Part shown: piece by piece, positions 61,208-64,000 of the stretch
Position numbering within the stretch: the first letter of the stretch is position 1
How the letters are laid out: each line of letters opens with the position of its first letter
DNA from: Perlucidibaca wandonensis
GTDB taxonomy: Bacteria; Pseudomonadota; Gammaproteobacteria; Pseudomonadales; Moraxellaceae
Direction of reading: 5' to 3'
NCBI RefSeq assembly: GCF_042677145.1
Contig: NZ_JBHTIT010000001.1
Coordinates: forward strand, 248,001-312,000
DNA: 64,000 nucleotides
The notes under the pieces: generated by a model
Databases searched by the model: none
Seen by the model: only the letters and a program-made list of their open reading frames with translations
Told to the model about the DNA's origin: nothing
Position numbers and translations under genes: made by a program

Positions 61208-61968
61208 GGCCTGATCTCGGGGGTATCGTAGCCAGCACGGCGAATCTGCTCTTGTGCCGCTGCGCTGCGCATGAATTGCCAAAAAGCACGATTGGCGGGC
61301 GTGTCGTGCAGCAGTAGCGCATCTTGCCTGATGGCTCGGTGCAAGGTGCTGGGCACCAGCCAATGGCTGCCCGTGTTTGGCTCAGCCTGCCATTGCGCGA
61401 GCGCAATGAAGCCTAGGTCGGCATTGCCGGTGGCGACAAACTGATAGGTCTGCGCGATGTTTTCGCCCATGACCCAGCGCGTGCGCATGGCATCGCTGAG
61501 CTTGAGTGCAGTGAGTACGTCGAGCGCCGCTAGTCCATAAGGTGCGAGCTTTGGATTGGCCAGAGCTAAGCGCTGAAAGTCTGTGTGTAGAACCCGGCCT
61601 TGAGCATCGATGAGTTTTGCTTGCGACGACCACAGCACCAAGCGGCCAATGGCATAGGTGTAGCGATTTTGCACTGGCGCAAGGCCGGCCTCGATGAGTG
61701 CTTGCGGCTTACTCGTATCGGCGGAATAAAATAAATCGTAAGGCGCGCCATGAAGAATTTGCGCGGCGAGCAGTCCTGAGGAGCCTGTTACTACGCGTAT
61801 TTGATGCGCTTGCTCGTGTTGAAAGCGTTCGGCGAGCAGGCGCAAGGTTGGCGCAAAGTTTGCCGCCACAGCCACAGTAATGGTTTCGGCTCGCGTGAGT
61901 GCGGGCTGTGCCCAGAGCAATAGACTGACGCAAAGGAAGGCGAGACGAGAGTTCACCTTAGCCACCAC
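61204..61968 (-). CDS. modA: ModA, periplasmic molybdate-binding protein
   Basis: A 254-residue binding protein with a signal peptide (LAFLCVSLLLWAQPALTRA). Molybdate-binding marks are AVAANFAPTLRLLAERF, VTGSSGLLAAQIL, PYDLFYSADTSKPQAL and a GNADLGFIALAQ near the C-terminus. It delivers molybdate or tungstate to ModBC. It overlaps the moaA gene upstream by 11 bp and modB downstream by 4 bp, so the transporter and cofactor genes are co-transcribed. Confidence 0.94.
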   Translation of the reverse strand: MVAKVNSRLAFLCVSLLLWAQPALTRAETITVAVAANFAPTLRLLAERFQHEQAHQIRVVTGSSGLLAAQILHGAPYDLFYSADTSKPQALIEAGLAPVQNRYTYAIGRLVLWSSQAKLIDAQGRVLHTDFQRLALANPKLAPYGLAALDVLTALKLSDAMRTRWVMGENIAQTYQFVATGNADLGFIALAQWQAEPNTGSHWLVPSTLHRAIRQDALLLHDTPANRAFWQFMRSAAAQEQIRRAGYDTPEIRP

Positions 61969-62995
61969 TCGCGCTCATAAAGCGCACCAATTGCTCGCCA
62001 TCGTGCTGAAAATCATGGCTAGCGGGCTTATGAGTCAGCGCATTGTGCAGCGCGCGCCGTACTTCATGATCATCAGCGGGATATTGGCGAATGAGATCGC
62101 GCAAGGACAAAGACTCTTCTTGTCCTAAGCACAGCAAAAGCCTGCCCTCGGCGGTAAGGCGTAGGCGATTACAGCTAGCGCAAAAGGTGTTGGAGTGTGG
62201 CGAAATAAAACCAATGCGGCTGTTCGGATAGCCTTGCGCTTGCATATAGCGCGCAGGCCCAGCGTGAGCATCGGTGTTGATAAGCGGCGTTAACGCGTAG
62301 TGCTCGGCTAGGCGCTCGGCAATGTCGGCGCTGCTGATAAAGGATGCAGCGCGATTGCGCCCAACATCGCCCAAGGGCATTTCTTCGATGAAACAAATAT
62401 CTATCTCACGTGCTAATGCAAAGGCGACTAAATTGAGAATTTCATCGTCATTGCTGCCGCGCAAAATCACGCTGTTAAGGCGTATGCGTTTAAAGCCCTG
62501 TGCGACAGCGGCGTCTATGCCAGCAATCACATCGGCGAGTACGCCATGGCGTGTGATGTAGCGGAAGCGCTCGGCTTCTAGGCTATCTAGACTGATATTG
62601 AGGCGACTGACGCCAGCTTGTTTGAGTGCGATGGCATGGTTGGCGAGCTGGCGGCCATTGGTGCTGAGTACTAGCTCGTCGAGGCCGGGTAGTGCGGCTA
62701 GGTCTTCGCAAATGGCAATGATGTCGGGGCGAGTCAGAGGCTCGCCACCGGTGAGGCGAATTTTGCGCACGCCCTCGGCGACAAACAGACTGGCGAGGCG
62801 ATGGATTTCAGCGCGCGTGAGCGTCTGTTCGCGCGGCAAAAACTGCATGTCATCGGCCATGCAATAGCGGCAGCGAAGATCACAACGATCGGTGACAGAC
62901 AGGCGCAGGTAGTTGATTTGCCGGCCAAGGCCATCGATAAGGCCGGTACGCGGAGCGGCGCCGCTGCTAGTGAGGCCGTGCGCAGCGCTAGTCAT
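61958..62995 (-). CDS. moaA: MoaA, GTP 3',8-cyclase
   Basis: Radical SAM enzyme that starts molybdopterin synthesis from GTP. N-terminal cluster Cys38, Cys42 and Cys45 (CDLRCRYC); SAM motif TGGEPLTRPD near residue 81; C-terminal cluster CASCNRLRLTAEGRLLLC near 272; and the essential C-terminal Gly-Gly (SASGG). Length of 345 residues is normal. It overlaps moeA by 4 bp and modA by 11 bp. Confidence 0.96.
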   Translation of the reverse strand: MTSAAHGLTSSGAAPRTGLIDGLGRQINYLRLSVTDRCDLRCRYCMADDMQFLPREQTLTRAEIHRLASLFVAEGVRKIRLTGGEPLTRPDIIAICEDLAALPGLDELVLSTNGRQLANHAIALKQAGVSRLNISLDSLEAERFRYITRHGVLADVIAGIDAAVAQGFKRIRLNSVILRGSNDDEILNLVAFALAREIDICFIEEMPLGDVGRNRAASFISSADIAERLAEHYALTPLINTDAHAGPARYMQAQGYPNSRIGFISPHSNTFCASCNRLRLTAEGRLLLCLGQEESLSLRDLIRQYPADDHEVRRALHNALTHKPASHDFQHDGEQLVRFMSASGG

Positions 62996-64000
62996 GACAG
63001 CAGGCTGGCATAAGGTAAAAATGGCACCGGCTCGCCAGCGACTAAGCTGCGTCCAGCTTCAATCATCGCCAGGCCATCGCTGGCGCAGGCGGGGCTGAGC
63101 ATGGCTGAACCTTGCTGTGCATGTAGCGTCACGCCGCCACTGTTGGTGAGCGAAGCGCGAAGATATTGCCGCCGCGGTTTTGCCTTCGGCCATGAAAACT
63201 CGGCACTCAGTGTGTAGGCGGCTTCTTGCACATGCTGCTGGCCCTGAAGTCGACGCAGATACGGCTTGGCAATAATCATCGCCGTGATCAATGCCGATGT
63301 GGGGTTGCCCGGCAGCCCAAGCCACGGGCGCTGACCGACGCGACCAAAGGCCAGCGGTTTGCCGGGCTGAATGGCGACGCGCCATAGTGCGAGTTCACCA
63401 AGTTCGCTGACCACCGCTTTCAGATGGTCTTCCTCGCCAACCGAGACGCCGCCGGAGCTGATTAACACGTCGCATTGGCTGCTTAAAGCACGGAAGGCGG
63501 AGCGTAGTGCGGCGGGTTGGTCGGGCACGATGCCGCTATTGATAACATCGAAGCCCCAGCCGCGAAAAAGCGCGGCCAAGCCAGGGCCGTTGGCATTGGC
63601 TATTTGTCCGGCAGCCAGTGCTGATCCTGCTTCGCGCAGCTCATTGCCAGTGGATAAAAGGCCTATGCGCAAGGGCTGAAAGACGCTGACTTTGGCTTGG
63701 CCTAGGCTGGCGAGCAGAGCGATTTCATTGGCGCTTAAACGCTTGCCGGCGCTGAGTACGAGACTGCCGCGAGCGAGCTCTTCGCCTTGGGCACGGACAT
63801 TGGCGGCGAGTGTGGTGATGGGGATGCTGATGCGGTCGCCTTCGCGTAGGCAATGCTCTTGCGCTACTACGGTGTCGGCACCAGCGGGTAGTGGCGCGCC
63901 GGTGAATATTCGGCGCGCATGGCTAGGTGTTAGTGCAGATCCACTGCCATCGCCAGCGGCTAGGCGGCCATCGATAGCTAGTGATGTCATTGGGGTTTGC
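62992..64000 (-). CDS. moeA: MoeA, molybdopterin molybdenumtransferase (5' end outside window)
   Basis: Inserts molybdenum into adenylated molybdopterin. The frame is open at the window edge, and the first in-window ATG (63990) is internal, so the first part of the protein is missing. Seen here: RRIFTGAPLPAGADTVV, the loop LLSTGNELRE, ISSGGVSVGEEDHLK and GLPGNPTSALI, all typical of MoeA. It is the first visible gene of the minus-strand moeA-moaA-modABC operon, overlapping moaA by 4 bp. Confidence 0.95.
   Translation of the reverse strand, partial: QTPMTSLAIDGRLAAGDGSGSALTPSHARRIFTGAPLPAGADTVVAQEHCLREGDRISIPITTLAANVRAQGEELARGSLVLSAGKRLSANEIALLASLGQAKVSVFQPLRIGLLSTGNELREAGSALAAGQIANANGPGLAALFRGWGFDVINSGIVPDQPAALRSAFRALSSQCDVLISSGGVSVGEEDHLKAVVSELGELALWRVAIQPGKPLAFGRVGQRPWLGLPGNPTSALITAMIIAKPYLRRLQGQQHVQEAAYTLSAEFSWPKAKPRRQYLRASLTNSGGVTLHAQQGSAMLSPACASDGLAMIEAGRSLVAGEPVPFLPYASLLS

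Overview
This window looks like the chromosome of a Gram-negative, probably marine gammaproteobacterium. Evidence is the recC-recB-recD order, many lipoproteins with classic lipoboxes, a wax-ester-synthase-type acyltransferase, OruR-type AraC regulators and an LpoB operon. A relative of the Spongiibacteraceae/Cellvibrionales is my guess from gene content only. The window opens inside recC and closes inside moeA.

Left part, 1-28.5 kb, is largely backbone: recCBD with ATGA overlaps; two tandem metzincin-like lipoproteins, the second with its start codon in the base of a long hairpin; a WS/DGAT acyltransferase converging on and overlapping an RhlE-type DEAD-box helicase with a long repetitive tail; SDR, DoxX and TetR genes; a GIY-YIG protein and an LprI-like protein; SDR, dienelactone hydrolase and CDGSH genes; tpm; a small periplasmic phosphatase; an AraC regulator; and a cluster of three paralogous periplasmic solute-binding-like proteins interleaved with an alpha/beta hydrolase, with no permease. 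It ends at an intact tRNA-Asn(GTT).

Middle part, 28.5-59.7 kb, is accessory and built around one IS6-family element (TIR beginning GGTACTGACAAGTTAAC). There is one full-length copy (28643-29416), two sister copies sharing an internal deletion (45230-45896, 46813-47478), and about a dozen decayed ends or 28-46 bp palindromic scars, all in one orientation. They sit between gene blocks, so the cargo reads as separate cassettes: a GH3 beta-glucosidase; a BVMO/SDR/hydrolase/SDR/DUF2505 operon with its TetR; an AraC regulator; a GH29 alpha-L-fucosidase; an SGNH esterase; an alpha/beta-hydrolase lipoprotein plus an unknown lipoprotein; two small secreted proteins; the LpoB operon; and a block with TetR, a fused beta-helix/diheme cytochrome protein, a DUF6351 protein and a MocR regulator. 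A 97-bp perfect repeat of the tRNA-Asn 3' end and its terminator recurs at 45.1 kb, bounding a 16.6-kb segment like an integrated island, but no integrase is visible.

Right part, 59.6-64 kb, is a tightly overlapping minus-strand molybdenum operon, moeA-moaA-modA-modB-modC. The modC stop codon falls inside an IS-end remnant and its product lacks the usual C-terminal domain.

The most interesting biology is the cassette array. Glycosidases, esterase/hydrolases, a Baeyer-Villiger-type monooxygenase and SDRs would together suit stepwise deglycosylation and oxidation of a glycosylated hydrophobic compound. That reading is inference from gene content, not shown by the sequence.
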